64,000 bases of DNA. It comes from Annulohypoxylon bovei var. microspora. Lineage: Eukaryota; Ascomycota; Sordariomycetes; Xylariales; Hypoxylaceae. Location: the NCBI GenBank assembly GCA_022836615.1, contig MU405360.1, positions 27,538-91,537 on the forward strand. The letters run 5' to 3'. Both the position numbers and the translations under genes were made by a program. The notes beneath the pieces are model-generated. The model was given only the letters and a program-made list of their open reading frames with translations, did not search any database and had not been told where the DNA came from. Within the stretch, counting starts at the first letter, position 1; each line of letters starts with the position of its first letter. Below, piece by piece: positions 1-11,453 of the stretch.

Positions 1-458
1 CATTGGTGCCGCCAGATTTCCGTTCGGTGCCAGGTAACTTTTACCACGAGGCTGACCGACTGTGACCACGAACGCCTGATGACCGAAACCCTGGCATCCG
101 GCCAGTGAGTGCTCTGAGTGAGGAGCAAATAGTCTATCAATACATGCAAATAGTACGGGAAGAGCGTCCCTCGAGTCGGATACTAGATGCAACAGCACCT
201 AGGCAGTGAAGAGATCCATTCCGACGTAAAGGACATGAGGGTCGTAGAAGGCATAAAGTGTGAGATGCGGGAAGTAATGCAGAAATCAATACCGAATCGT
301 CCGTACCTGGACGCATAACCACCAACGTCATAACTTTTCCGAGACCCGTCGTTAAAAAGAAAAACTGAACCCCCGAATCGTCAAAGTGTTAGGGGAATTC
401 GGAGAGAACCGAAGGTCCGGCGAAGAAACCGTAAAGAGCATGGCATATGCACCATCGC
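1..458. other. Left edge, no supported gene
   Basis: No gene is supported here. Plus-strand frame 1 is open from base 1 to a TGA ending at 108, so the tail of a gene lying to the left cannot be excluded, but the reading (Thr, Cys and Arg rich) matches nothing I recognise. The right part is presumably the 3' untranslated region of the minus-strand PAB1 gene. Confidence 0.3.
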
Positions 459-2849
459 TTATGCCTTATCCTCGGCCTTATCCTCCTTTCCACCATCGCT
501 GTCGGAGCCAGCTTGGGCCTTCACGTATTCATCGTAGACGGCCATGGCCTCGTCAACCTTGGCTCTCAGTGCGTTGTCATCCTCAATACTATAGAATGTT
601 AGCAATGTCACGGATGGAAAAGGTCCTTTATATTTAACTTACAGGTTGATAAGCTCAGAGTTGTCCATTTCCAGAAGCATACCCGTAATTTTGCCTGCCA
701 GATCGGGTTGGATAGCCGAGATCTTAGGAAAGATGAGTTCGCCAAGCATCTGCTTCTGCTGCTGGGGATTGCTTGACTGGGATTGCAGCTGCGAGTGCAG
801 AAGCGTAGCAGGGGTTAGATCCTGCTGCTGCTGCTGTTGCTGCTGCTGAAGGTTGGGGGTGCTGCCGACCTGTTGACTGGGAACGCCTCGTCCGCCTTGG
901 GGAGGGAATTGTCCTCCCTGACCGTTGCGCTGGTTCACTCCGCCACGACCCGCAGGGCCGCCCTGTCGTGAGTTAGGGGGGTAACCAGGAATTCCACCTG
1001 GGCCGCCTGGCATGCCCAAGTTGGTTGGCATTCCTTGGATGGGTCCACGGCCACCCGGAACACCTCGACCACCTCCGAGAGTAGCCTGCTGCACCTGCGC
1101 CATCGCAGCCATGAACTGCGGGGTGCCGGGCTGGCCGTACGGGGCACCCGGAGGGAACTGTCCGGGCAAGTACATGTTAGGAGGAAGTTGTGGCATGGGG
1201 CCACCGCGACCACCTTGAGGACCTCCGTAGGCGTTGGGGTTGAACTGGCCTGGTCGACCACCCTGAGCACCCGGCATACCCATTCCGGGGAAAGGCATAC
1301 CACGGCCACCTTGGGGAGGGAATCCTGGTTGTTGGCCGGGAGGGTAAAAGACCGGAGGCTGCATATACTGTTGGGGCATGCCCGCCGCCGCCGCAGCTTG
1401 CTGCATTCGGAGTTGGTTGCGAGCTTGGATACTAGCCTCAAGCTGGCTCTTACGAACATCCTTTCGCTGAGCTAGCGCGACGTATAGCGGCTTGTTGTTG
1501 ATCATGCGTTGATTCATATCACCCACAGCCTTCGTGGCATCGTCGGGGTTCGCAAAGCATACGAATCCGAAGCCCTTGCTCTTCCCAAGTCTTTTATCAG
1601 ACTTCTTATCCTTCTTCTCGCCGTCGTCCTTCTCTTCGTCTCCAGAATCCTTCTGGTTCTCCTTGTCCTTGCCTTCCTTGTCGTCGTCAGAGTCACTGAA
1701 AGAGTCGCGCATCACCTTCGCCGAGGTAATAGGGCCGAATTCCGAGAACATCTGGCGCAACTTGTCGTCATCGACATCGTCATCTAGGTTCTTGATGTAG
1801 AGGTTGACACCTTGATACTTGCTGGCCTTCTCCTGGCGGGCAGCTTCGTAGGACTTGCGTAGCTCCTCCTCACGTTCGTGTTTCTTCTGGGCACGGCCGA
1901 CGTACAGGTCCTGGCCGTGGAAATCCCTGTTGTTAAGATCATCAACTGCCTTGGCAGCGCTCTCGTGGGTGGTAAAGTTGACAAAGCCGAAGCCACGGGA
2001 CTTTCCCTCTTGATCGCGAGCTAGGGAGGATGAGGTGACATCTCCGAATCTCTCAAAGAGCTCTCGGAACTCATCATCGGTGACGTCAACCTGAATGTTC
2101 TTGACGTAGACGTTGGTGAAGTTAGCCTTCATCTCTTCAAATTTGCTCTGGCGGTCCTTCTTGGGGATGTGATGGCCGACGTAGACCTTCTTCTCGTTAA
2201 GCAACATTCCATTAACGTGCTTGATGGCCTGCGCAGCGGCCTCATCGGTCTCGTAGTGCACGAAACCGTATCCCTTAGAGCTGCCCTGCTCATCCTGGGC
2301 CACTTTGCAACTTAGGATGTTGCCGAAAGCAGCGAAGGTGTCGTGAAGGGCCTTGTTGTCGATGGCAGCATCGAGATTCTTGATGAAGATGTTGCCCTGT
2401 CCGCTCTTGCGCAAGTTGGGGTCACGTTGAGACCACATAATACGGCAAGGACGACCCTTGATCTGGGTGTAGTTCAGCTCTTCAAGGGCGCGTTCGCCAT
2501 CGGCAGTCGTGTTGTAGTTGACGTAGGCATAGCCGAGGGAGCGGCGAGTAACTGCATCGCGGCAAACGCGAATCGAGGCAACAGAACCTATCTGAGAGAA
2601 CAACTCGAAAAGCATAGCCTCAGTAACGGAGGGGTCAAGTTCGCCAACGTAAAGAGAGGCAGACGCGGCGGGATGAGGGGTCTGAGCGGAGCTGGGCGTG
2701 GCACCGGCAGCATCACCCTCATCGCCCTGGGCGTCGGGGGCGACGTTGGTGTTGATAGCAGTAGGTTTAGCATCACCACCATTAAGAGAGGTGTTGCCGA
2801 GGTCAGCGGCGAGCTGGTCAACAGCGCCGGGTGCAGCAGCGGCAGACAT
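459..2849 (-). CDS. PAB1: Polyadenylate-binding protein
   Basis: Cytoplasmic poly(A)-binding protein that coats mRNA tails, supports translation initiation and guides deadenylation. Coding exons are 643-2849 and 459-588, joined across a 54-bp intron (GTAAGT donor, GCTAAC branch, TATAG acceptor), giving about 778 residues. Four RRMs are visible: RRM1 about 65-143 (LYVGEL), RRM2 about 153-230 (IFIKNL), RRM3 about 246-323 (VYVKNI, GFGFVNF) and RRM4 from about 349 (LYIKNL). RRM4 carries an Asp/Lys/Glu-rich insertion of about 40 residues before its RNP1 (GKSKGFGFVCF). A Gly/Pro/Gln-rich linker with a run of nine Gln follows, then the C-terminal MLLE/PABC domain (GMLLEMDNSELINL), which continues into the small last exon (AKVDEAMAVYDEYVKA) that a single-ORF view misses. 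The order and length fit fungal Pab1. The start is the first ATG of the open frame, 18 bases after a likely 5'UTR splice acceptor. Confidence 0.97.
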
Positions 2850-2867
2850 TGCGACGAGGATAATTGA

Positions 2868-2890
2868 CTAAAGTTCGCAAGGGAAATGTT
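2868..2890 (-). promoter_or_regulatory. Probable 3' end of a PAB1 5'UTR intron
   Basis: Read on the minus strand, upstream of the PAB1 ATG there is a near-perfect fungal branch point (ATACTAAC, just beyond this interval) followed by a CTTTAG acceptor 18 bases before the start codon. This indicates an intron in the 5' leader. I could not fix its donor, which should lie further right in the 2.9-3.3 kb region. Confidence 0.5.
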
Positions 2891-5292
2891 AGTATGATTG
2901 AAATGATAGAAAAGAGAAAAGAAGCAGTAGATAGGTTGGCTGATTGGTTGTCTTTGTTGGAAGCGAAGATAGAAATTATCAAGATTGCGCTTGACAACAA
3001 TCAATTCGCGGGGGAAGGAGGGGGTGAAATTAGAAATGCGCACCGAGCAATTAATGTAAGTCGCAAAAGTATTACGTTCTCGTGATCAAGGGTAAATGAT
3101 CTCGAGAGAATGAAATCTGTCGGACAAAGGTAGTCGTCAAGACTTCAAAGAAGGTTGATGATGATGGTCTAGAAGCCTAAGAGTACTCGGAGCTTCAAGC
3201 TGACACTGGACGATGGAAGTGAATGAATAGGTCGTAATGGGATTTACGATGGTACCTATTCAAAGGAGAAAGTAAGAAGGGAAGATGCGCGTAGAGGGAA
3301 TAGATGAAGTGAGGATGAAGTCGTTAGTAGGAGGCGAATTTTTTATGGTTTTCCGAATTTTTTTGGTGTTTTGGGTTCTGAATGAATTTGGCGAGAACAG
3401 AATGAAGTACGAACTGGGAAGATCGTACTAAATAACTGAATCTCTTTTCTGTTTTTCTGTGAAAATTTTGGGTGACGAGCTGGCGGATAAAGTTGTCAAG
3501 TCGTTGGGAAGAAAAAAAGAAGAAGGAAGAAGAGAGGGTCCCGGTCCTCTTTTGACAGATCTTGAAGATTTTTTGTGCCTGCCTTTTGGTTTCTGGTTGC
3601 GATGAACCACACAAAAAAATTCAACCATAAAAAGTGGACCATCACCTAGCTACTGTCGGTACCTCACGCCTCGTACCTGCCTAGGTATGATTACTTTACC
3701 CCTCGGCAAATTTTATTGCTAAGACGACGTAGCTTAGATACCTAAATACAGGCGAAATACTTTCAAACGTTACAGGTAAAAGCCAATCAAAATTAGACGA
3801 GATACGTACTAATCAGTACCTATCACAGAGGCTCGGGAAGGAGAAATCGATGCAGTGGAACTAGGTAGGTATGTATCCATGATTAAAGTGCACAAGATAC
3901 CTGGATAGGTAAGGCAGGTGCGTGACTACCAGGTAGATCAAGTACAGATTGCATACATCCATGGATGCGTTATGCTTTACATTATTTGACACCTATGGTG
4001 CTAGTAAACTCTGAGAGACAAGATATTGAATTAAATTGTAAATTGAGGCTCTGTATAAACTTCAGCCTTTGTGAATTTCAGTTTGAATGGAGGTTATCAA
4101 TTCCCACACGACCACAATGATAGGTTTCCAAGGTTCGCGTTTGTAGAGTCCTCACGTCCTAGCAAAATCCAGCCAGCTCTCCAGATTCCCTAGATGATCA
4201 TTATTATCCAAAAGTTCATTTCTCTACACACGTCATTATACACATACTACATACCTAGGTACCAAGTACTTCAATATATTAAATGCAGCTTCTAATTACC
4301 TAAGTAATATTAGTCACCAGGTTCTCTTTTGTAAACACTATGTGTGTAAGGATTATCCTCCTCTTAGCACCCCAACAAGGTGGGAATGGATTCATTAACA
4401 AGTACAAGGGTAATATGAATATTTTATATTTGTCGTCCAGGTTACCTGGTTTCTAAATGTGTCAAATGTGACTAGGTAGCTTAAATTACGAAGTAACAAA
4501 TAAATATCAAGTCGGGTGTTGTTGATTGCTTATGTAACTCGGCTTATCTTATCAATTCACCCAGGTAGGTATGTACGTAGTATGTACATAGGTACAGAGA
4601 AATCGGCTTACTGAGGGGCACCCCGCCTTGTCTAAAACCTAATTCCATAGATCAGTCTAGGGTGCTAGGGTGCTAAAAGACGTGCTAGGACAGCAGTAAT
4701 ACAGACTTGTGACGTGCACTTTCTGCCTTCGGTGGCGCCTAAGTTCATCGGTACAACATCGATTAGAAGGTAACAGAACATTCCGAGGTCGTGCCTCACA
4801 ACCTAAACAGCTGACTGATCTATACCTTATGTGACGCTACCTGGTACCTACATACTATGTAGGTAACAAGGATATGTACCTACGTAGCTCAGTTACCTGG
4901 TACCTTAACGTCAGATATTCTGCAACCTTGTCTTCTACACACAGATCGACGCAAATGCGCATATACATTCTGCGCAAACTCGGATACCGGATCAACCTAT
5001 GCAGGCTGCTCTGATTACATTATTACCATTCGCCTCTTCTCATACCCTTGATATCCTCCCTACGAGCTCACGGTTCTTTCTATAGTCATAATAAACCCTT
5101 TAGACCGTCACTACGTCAAATACGACGAACCGTTACTACACCTCCAAACGACCACATCATGTCGATTTGCGCCACTTCATAGAACAAGCATAATCTGTTG
5201 TGGTTCCATTTGGTATAGCCGGCCTATTCGATGACCAACTGAGCGCGAGCCGACTTTAACTTACAAGTCAGGACGGCTGTCACATATTCAAC
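2891..5292. other. Divergent intergenic region between PAB1 and HUL5
   Basis: About 2.4 kb separating two divergently transcribed housekeeping genes. It contains the PAB1 leader (A/G-rich on the plus strand near 2890-3560), a stretch of TACCTAGGTA-like short palindromes (perfect copy at 4252-4261, variants around 3674-3690, 4561-4596 and 4838-4905) and no open frame with recognisable coding character. The short ORFs at 3324-3628 are low-complexity. Confidence 0.6.
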
Positions 5293-8200
5293 ATGTTTCC
5301 AACATTCACCGGCTCTTCGAGGCGGCCTCGAAATGTCAATATGAGTGGCCAGCGGAATACGAACCCTTGGGCTACCTCGAGCTGGGCCCCGTCCACCTCG
5401 GGTGCCTCCAAAACAGTAGCACAGGCACAAGCTGAACGTGAAAAGAGACAGAAAGAGCGTGACGAGTTGAATGCCGCCAAGAGACTTCAAAGGGTATGGA
5501 GAGGACATAAAGATCGACAGGACTTCAAACAGACGTGTCGAGAAGATTACGATGCTTTTTACAAGCAGCCTATAAGACACGACTTGAAAGATCGTGTGAT
5601 TAGTGTTCTGCCTCTTTTACTCGTGCTCTTCGACCCGGCTCGGACAGATGATCAACAACGACTAGACATATTCATCCAGGACCTAGTTCGTTTAGGGTCG
5701 GCTCCTTCAAATTTCGACCTTTTCAGTCTACGTTCTTGGGATCGACTGGCCGAGCTCATTGTGGGGGCTCTTGAGAGGTATGTATAAATTCTTGGTATAT
5801 CACAATCATCTGTACTACTTACTGACATCCTTATTTAACAGGCGTCCAGTTGGCTTGTCGCAAGCCCATCTGAACATATTGGTTGATATTGTCAAAAGAC
5901 GACAGGCTTCCATTATTCACATATTAACCAAATATTATAAGCTTCTCTCCAAGTTTTTCGAGCAAAGCAGTCTTGAGGGTGTCTCAATAGAAGAACAAAA
6001 TATCCTTGCCGATGCTGCCACGGCTCCTTTGGTATGCTCTTCTAGACAAGGTACGTAAGCAAATTTACTTAGTTCTCGTTCATCCGTAAAGGCCGATGAG
6101 ATTATAAACATAACTGTCTCAATATACCTTATATATAACTAACAGCTCTAAGAAATACATACCTTGCAGGCGTATAAGGCGTTTGCCTTCTCCTTTCTCA
6201 CTTCCCCAAACTTGTCGTTCTTACAAACAGATCCTGCTCGAATTGCGGGTTATGTAAACCTCCGAGTTCTGTCGCAAAGCGTGATCGATACCTACTCACA
6301 ACGGGAAGACGCTACCACTCACTCAAAGAATGATTCGCTATGGCTCTTGGTACACTTCATCGCCTTAAATAGAGTAGCTCCTACTTCTCAGGGGACTAAA
6401 TACCTAGAAGCTCTTTACCTCCAGCTATCTATCCTCGTCGACGATATCCGAGTCCGGTACGACCAGAGTGGTACCCTTCTCCGGGCGACCAATGGCAATG
6501 ATGATACATCCGATGATAATGATGACGATGCTGAAGCCACTACACCATTATCCGCATGGATGACCAATCAATTAGATTTTCTTGTAGATGAGGATGGTAT
6601 TTCAGAACTCCTAAGCAGATTATCTTCGTCAGTATACACGGCTCAGAACAAACTAAGGCTATATACTAACATAGTTTAGGACTGCAATGGCTTCGAATCG
6701 CCTCTCCGAAGATGCGAGTCTCCTTGCTGGTTACACGCTAGTGCTACTGAGGTGTTTCCCAAGTCATAGTGATGATATCAAAATGCGCCTTTTCCAGGGC
6801 GATATCTCCGCGACTGACTTGGCTGGTTCCACGCTCATACCCTCCGTCAAGTATTTTTGGAAAGCCGCCTCAAATACTAGCATATTTAAGAACATCACGC
6901 AATCCAGGACCCAGCCTACGTCTGTCGTCACGCTTCTGCAGCCAGATCCTGTACGCGATCGGGAGTGGCGGACTATATTGTTATTCCTGGAATTATACAA
7001 CTTCCTTTTAAGGCTCACTGACGATGAAGATTTTCTGCCTGCAGAGAGTCAGATTATATCACAGCAGAGTCTTGCGACTTTCCGGATACGTTCCAGTGGC
7101 CTCAACCTAGAGGAGTTAAAGCGGCTTATCAACTTCCTCAAGAGCCTTTCATTCCCATTATACTACAACTTACCAGACATCATGCCATCTACCTCAAGAT
7201 CGACTCGGCTAAATGCCTTCATGGGCGTCAGTTCTGGACATCCAACGGCGCGAGAGGAAGAGGAAAAAGTTGCCCAGTCATCGTTCGCTGGAATCATTGG
7301 TATGGACGTGCTAGGTTTAAGGAGTGCGTCGACGGCCACTATGCGCTCGTTGTACGAGAGAGATTCTCGACGGCGCTTTCTACCAAGGGACTTTTGGTTG
7401 ATGACTTCAAAATTCGATATGGATGGCTTCATTTCGGCCGTTGTCCTGGAAGAGCAACAAAAGGACCAGATGGCAGAAGATGGAGATGATCCCGGAGACT
7501 CCGACGAAGAGACACTTGATACTTTCCACACATCTACCGGGCAACGTCTTTCACGCGCAGCGCAGATCGAAAGGCACCGGCGATTGCGAAGAGTCCAGCG
7601 GGAACAGATACTAGCCCAAGTTGGACCCAAACTCGAAATTCTTCGCAACATGCCGTTCGCCATTCCTTTCGAGGTTAGAGTTCAAATATTCCGCCAGTTT
7701 GTGTATCTTGATAAATTCAAACGCCGTGGAGGCAATGTTGATCCTGACCGGTGGCGTATATCAGTAATGTCGGCAGACGGAATTACTCCTAGAAACAGGG
7801 ACATCATTGGTCGCCATTCGGCTAGAGTCAAACGTGGAAAGGTATTCGATGACGCGTTCGAGCAGTTCTACCCACTCGGCGAGAGCCTGAAGGAACCCAT
7901 CCAGATAACATTCGTTGACCAGTTTAACCAAACTGAAGCTGGCATCGATGGTGGCGGTGTCACAAAGGAGTTCTTGACCAGCGTCACTGATGAAGCCTTC
8001 AAGCCTGGTCTGGATGGCCACAACCTCTTCGTTACCAATAGCCAAAATCTATTGTACCCAAATCCAACTGCAATTGATGACCTCGCAGAACTTCTACGCC
8101 ACTGTAAATATTCAGAGAATGATAATGATTGGAGGGAGAATATGGCGAACCTTGCTAGGCGTTATGAGTTTCTCGGTCGGCTGGTGGGAAAATGCATGTA

Positions 8201-9011
8201 CGAAGGCATTCTCATTGACAAGGCTTTTGCCGGCTTCTTTCTCCTCAAGTGGTCAGCATCAGGGCAAGGCTCACTGACTGATTACCGTGCAAACCTGAAC
8301 GATCTACGAGACCTAGATCCAGAGCTGTATCAAGGGCTCATCAATCTCAAGAATTATCCCGGCAAAGTGATAGACCTATCCCTAGACTTTACGATAACAG
8401 ACGAAGTCACAGGACCTAGTGGAGAGGTCCGCACAATAACTCGTCCACTCTGCAGAAACGGCGAGGAGATTGCCGTTACAAACAGGAACCGTCCTCTCTA
8501 CATCTCTTACGTTGTGAACTACCGACTCGTAGCGCAACCGTATCGACAAACCAAGGCATTTCTTAAGGGCCTCGGGACACTTATTAACCCAGCGTGGCTA
8601 TCCATGTTTAATCAGTCGGAGCTTCAGCACCTCGTAGGCGGCGATAGCTCGGAAATTGACGTCGAAGACTTACGACGCAACACCGAGTACTCAGGCCTGT
8701 ACTCTATAGGTCATGATGGAATCGAGCATCCAACCGTCCAGATGTTCTGGCAGGTAATGCGAGAGTTCCAAGATTCGGAGCGCCGAGAGGTGCTAAAATA
8801 CGTCACATCAACGCCAAGAGCACCGTTACTAGGCTTCTCACAGCTCAGTCCCCATTTCACCATAAGAGATAGCAGCACGGACGAGGAGAGACTGCCTAGC
8901 ACAAGCACATGCGTCAACCTTCTGAAACTTCCACGCTACAGCTCGAAAGAAACGCTAAAGAGAAAACTCCTCTATGCCATTCAATCTGGAGCTGGCTTTG
9001 ACCTAAGCTAA
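5293..9011 (+). CDS. HUL5: HECT-type E3 ubiquitin ligase, HUL5/UBE3C family
   Basis: HECT ubiquitin ligase that in yeast associates with the proteasome, extends ubiquitin chains and acts on misfolded cytosolic proteins. Coding exons 5293-5777, 5842-6031, 6170-6627 and 6680-9011 give about 1154 residues, close to human UBE3C (1083). The N-terminus has the family signature (FTGSSRRPRNVNMSG) followed by an IQ-like helix (AAKRLQRVWRGHKDRQDF, about residues 55-75). The HECT domain occupies roughly the last 370 residues, with the family block FNQTEAGIDGGGVTKEF and the catalytic Cys in LPSTSTCVNLLKLP, about 32 residues from the end. Exon 3 to 4 needs a GTCAGT donor at 6628; the stronger-looking GTATAC five bases on breaks the frame. 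The exon 2 end (GTATGC donor at 6032) is the only phase-compatible choice I found, but it shortens the loop before AYKAFAF and deserves transcript support. Confidence 0.93.
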
Positions 9012-9543
9012 TCGAGAACTACGGTACTAGTATCGCGTAGTCTAGCTACGGCGCAACGCTTGGGTAGGTGAAATCCTTTGGCCAGGCCTTGACCAGATGT
9101 CGTAAGGAGATATCAGATAGAATGTGTGCAATTAGCTAAATGCAGAATGAATTGACATTGATGATCATGAATTATATCATATCTAGTGATGAGACGTTAA
9201 TCAACACGTGGTATATATAACTTAACTACAAGATAACTATAGTTGTTTATAACTAACCCCTGATAAGTATATGCATTAGTTTGACCCAGCCGAGACAGTA
9301 TAGGTTCAGGTTTTCTGTTGGATTACACAGGCCAAAAGGTTTGTATGTAGGTATGATGAAAATACAGATCTTTGGCATTGTTTTTTAGTCTGCAGTGTTT
9401 CCTAATCAATACCTAACATCGCTTCTAACTTAATGTCTTTGCTGACATCGTAGATGCAATGTTGTATATTAAGATGAACTAATGCTTTATAAAAGACTAT
9501 ACATTCGAAGGAGGCATCCATCTCGTGACACACTGGCGAAATA
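9012..9543. other. HUL5 3' flank
   Basis: AT-rich non-coding stretch between HUL5 and the tRNA gene. It presumably holds the HUL5 3'UTR and the upstream region of the tRNA gene. No ORF or repeat of note. Confidence 0.6.
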
Positions 9544-9614
9544 GCTCCTATAGTCTAGCGGTTAGGACGTCGGATTCTGATTCCGAAAACATAGGTTCGA
9601 TTCCTGTTAGGAGC
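9544..9614 (+). tRNA. tRNA-Gln (anticodon CUG)
   Basis: A complete 71-base cloverleaf without encoded CCA. The acceptor stem pairs GCTCCTA with TAGGAGC. The D-arm follows (TAGTCTAGCGGTTAGGA, A-box like). The anticodon arm is TCGGA-TTCTGAT-TCCGA with anticodon CTG at its centre. The T-arm is ATAGG-TTCGATT-CCTGT, which carries the B-box. No intron. It reads CAG codons as glutamine. Confidence 0.95.
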
Positions 9615-9630
9615 TTCAAAGTGGTCCTTA

Positions 9631-9639
9631 TTTTTTTTT
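9631..9639 (+). terminator. RNA polymerase III oligo-T terminator
   Basis: A run of nine T residues 16 bases after the tRNA 3' end, the expected Pol III stop signal for the tRNA-Gln gene. Confidence 0.85.
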
Positions 9640-9908
9640 GGCTTATTGAACAAAAACCCTTTTTGTGCGGTTTGCACATTCTTTATTGAGGGCATCGTGT
9701 TCTAAGTGGAGCGGTGTTGGGTTAGCCTCGAGTTATGGGTTCCGGTAGTCCCCTAGAGCGCAGTTTAACAGATGGGGAGTGGATATTGTATAATAATAGG
9801 TAGGTATGTCTAGGTTGTGTTTCAATCCTTTTGTTTCAAAATAAATGACGTATGGAGGTATCTGTCGATATAATCATGCTTATGGCTTGTCATGAGACGT
9901 GATGCTTT

Positions 9909-11453
9909 CTAAACCGTCCATCGGAAATCAGCAAGGCCATCGATAGTCTTCTTCCCTTCATCCGCACGCTTATTTTCCCATTTTAAGAGTACTATAGAGA
10001 TACATGCGGCAACAACAGCAGCTATACAGATAGCCATCACAGCTATTATTCCGGGTATATAATCAGGCGCATCCTGTTTCTTGTCAGCATAGTACATTAC
10101 GATGCGATCAAGGGACTTTGTACGAACCTGTTGGCGGAAGACTAAAGATGAATAGATGCCACCAATACCACTGAGACCAATCATGAAAGCAGTGGCACAG
10201 GCACGCTTGGCATCGCCGCGGAGATTGTTAGCTTGCCACGCTAGAGTGGTGACCACAAGTCCGTTAACGCCAGCTTCCCCTAGGAAAGTACCGACGTATC
10301 TAGGGACGGGAGATTTGACGAAGCCCGTCATGCATAACCCAACGATAGCGACTATGCCCTGGAGGATAACAAACACTCCTCGCAGGCGCATCTTATCAGC
10401 TAGCCACGAGACGAACATGCCCTCCACGACGGAGAATAGAGCCGGTGGTGCCGATAGCACGAACGCGAGATCTTGCGAGTAGCCCATGCCGTTGCGAAGG
10501 ATGATAGGCAGGAAGAAGAGAAAGGCGTAGACGCCCACGGCGCCGGCCGTGTACATGAGCGCGAAGGACCAGACCTTCCAGTCCGTGGCCGTCTCGACGA
10601 AGATAGCCCAAGTGACCTTCTCGCGCTCCTCGGTCCCACGGTCCTCCGCAAGACGTGCTTTAACAAAGGCGCTCTCCTCTTCGGAGAGGAAGGTGTTGCG
10701 ATCCGAATCAGGGAAGTCGACGATGACGAACCAGGCAACTACAGCAGCGACGCAGGTCATGACGCCCTCGATGATGTAGATCCACCTCCAGCCCTTGTAA
10801 CTAGGATGCACCTTGGAGATCTGTATCAAGCCGAGGGCCAGGATATTGGCGAAGGCCGACAGCGCGGACCCCGTCATGAAGAACGTCGCCAGCCTCTTCT
10901 GGACCTCGTAGCGCTTGTACCACGACGAGATCAGGTAGACGCAGCCGGGGTAGAACCCGGCCTCGAACACGCCGAGGAAGGACCGCAGCACGGCGAGGGC
11001 GACCCAGTTGTTTATGAAGCCGATGCCCATGGACACGAGGCCCCAGGCGAAGACGATCAGCGCGATCCAGTTGGCGGCGCCGACACGGTGGATGATCATG
11101 TTGCTCGGCAGCTCGAAGAGCATGTAGCCGATGAAGAAGACGAGCAGGGCGACGGAGGCGCGGTCCCCCACGGCGAGCCCCACGTCCTCGTCGAGCCCCG
11201 AGATGCGCGCCACCGAGATGTTGCTCCGGTCTATCATGGCGATCGTGTACAGCGCGCCGAGGATGGGGACCAGCCGTATGTCGATCTTGCGGAGCACCCT
11301 CTTCTCGAACTTCGAGTCGCGGGCAGCACCGCCATCCGAAGAGGACGACGGCGCCTCGTTGTCGATCTTCTCGTGGAGCGAGACTGACGCTTCCTTCTCC
11401 GCCATGATGAGTAGGGAGAAGAAGCAAACGATCAAATTCCTGCTAGAAAACAA
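9909..11453 (-). CDS. MFS transporter, anion:cation symporter (allantoate permease/Dal5-Tna1) family
   Basis: Twelve-helix plasma-membrane transporter of the ACS family, whose fungal members carry allantoate, nicotinate, pantothenate, biotin and similar organic anions; the substrate here cannot be told. Single exon of 514 residues. An in-frame ATG at 11405 (MAEKEASVSLHEK) would give 498 residues with a normal charged cytosolic N-terminus; I favour it, because the 16 residues upstream are hydrophobic and unlike the family. Family signatures are KIDIRLVPILGALYTIAMIDRSN in the first helix region, GVFEAGFYPGCVYLISSWYKR after helix 4 and GWRWIYIIEG at helix 6. The stretch 10480-11400 is much more GC-rich than its surroundings, which leaves long spurious ORFs on the opposite strand. 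Confidence 0.93.
   Translation of the reverse strand: MFSSRNLIVCFFSLLIMAEKEASVSLHEKIDNEAPSSSSDGGAARDSKFEKRVLRKIDIRLVPILGALYTIAMIDRSNISVARISGLDEDVGLAVGDRASVALLVFFIGYMLFELPSNMIIHRVGAANWIALIVFAWGLVSMGIGFINNWVALAVLRSFLGVFEAGFYPGCVYLISSWYKRYEVQKRLATFFMTGSALSAFANILALGLIQISKVHPSYKGWRWIYIIEGVMTCVAAVVAWFVIVDFPDSDRNTFLSEEESAFVKARLAEDRGTEEREKVTWAIFVETATDWKVWSFALMYTAGAVGVYAFLFFLPIILRNGMGYSQDLAFVLSAPPALFSVVEGMFVSWLADKMRLRGVFVILQGIVAIVGLCMTGFVKSPVPRYVGTFLGEAGVNGLVVTTLAWQANNLRGDAKRACATAFMIGLSGIGGIYSSLVFRQQVRTKSLDRIVMYYADKKQDAPDYIPGIIAVMAICIAAVVAACISIVLLKWENKRADEGKKTIDGLADFRWTV

Noticed and set aside
1035..2867. Several 90-175 codon plus-strand ORFs over PAB1
   Set aside because: Antisense shadows of the RRM and Gly/Pro-rich coding sequence; low-complexity translations.
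10473..11387. 304-codon plus-strand ORF opposite the MFS transporter
   Set aside because: It is the exact antisense of a clear transporter in a GC-rich stretch; the translation is rich in Gly, Arg, Asp and His with no family pattern.
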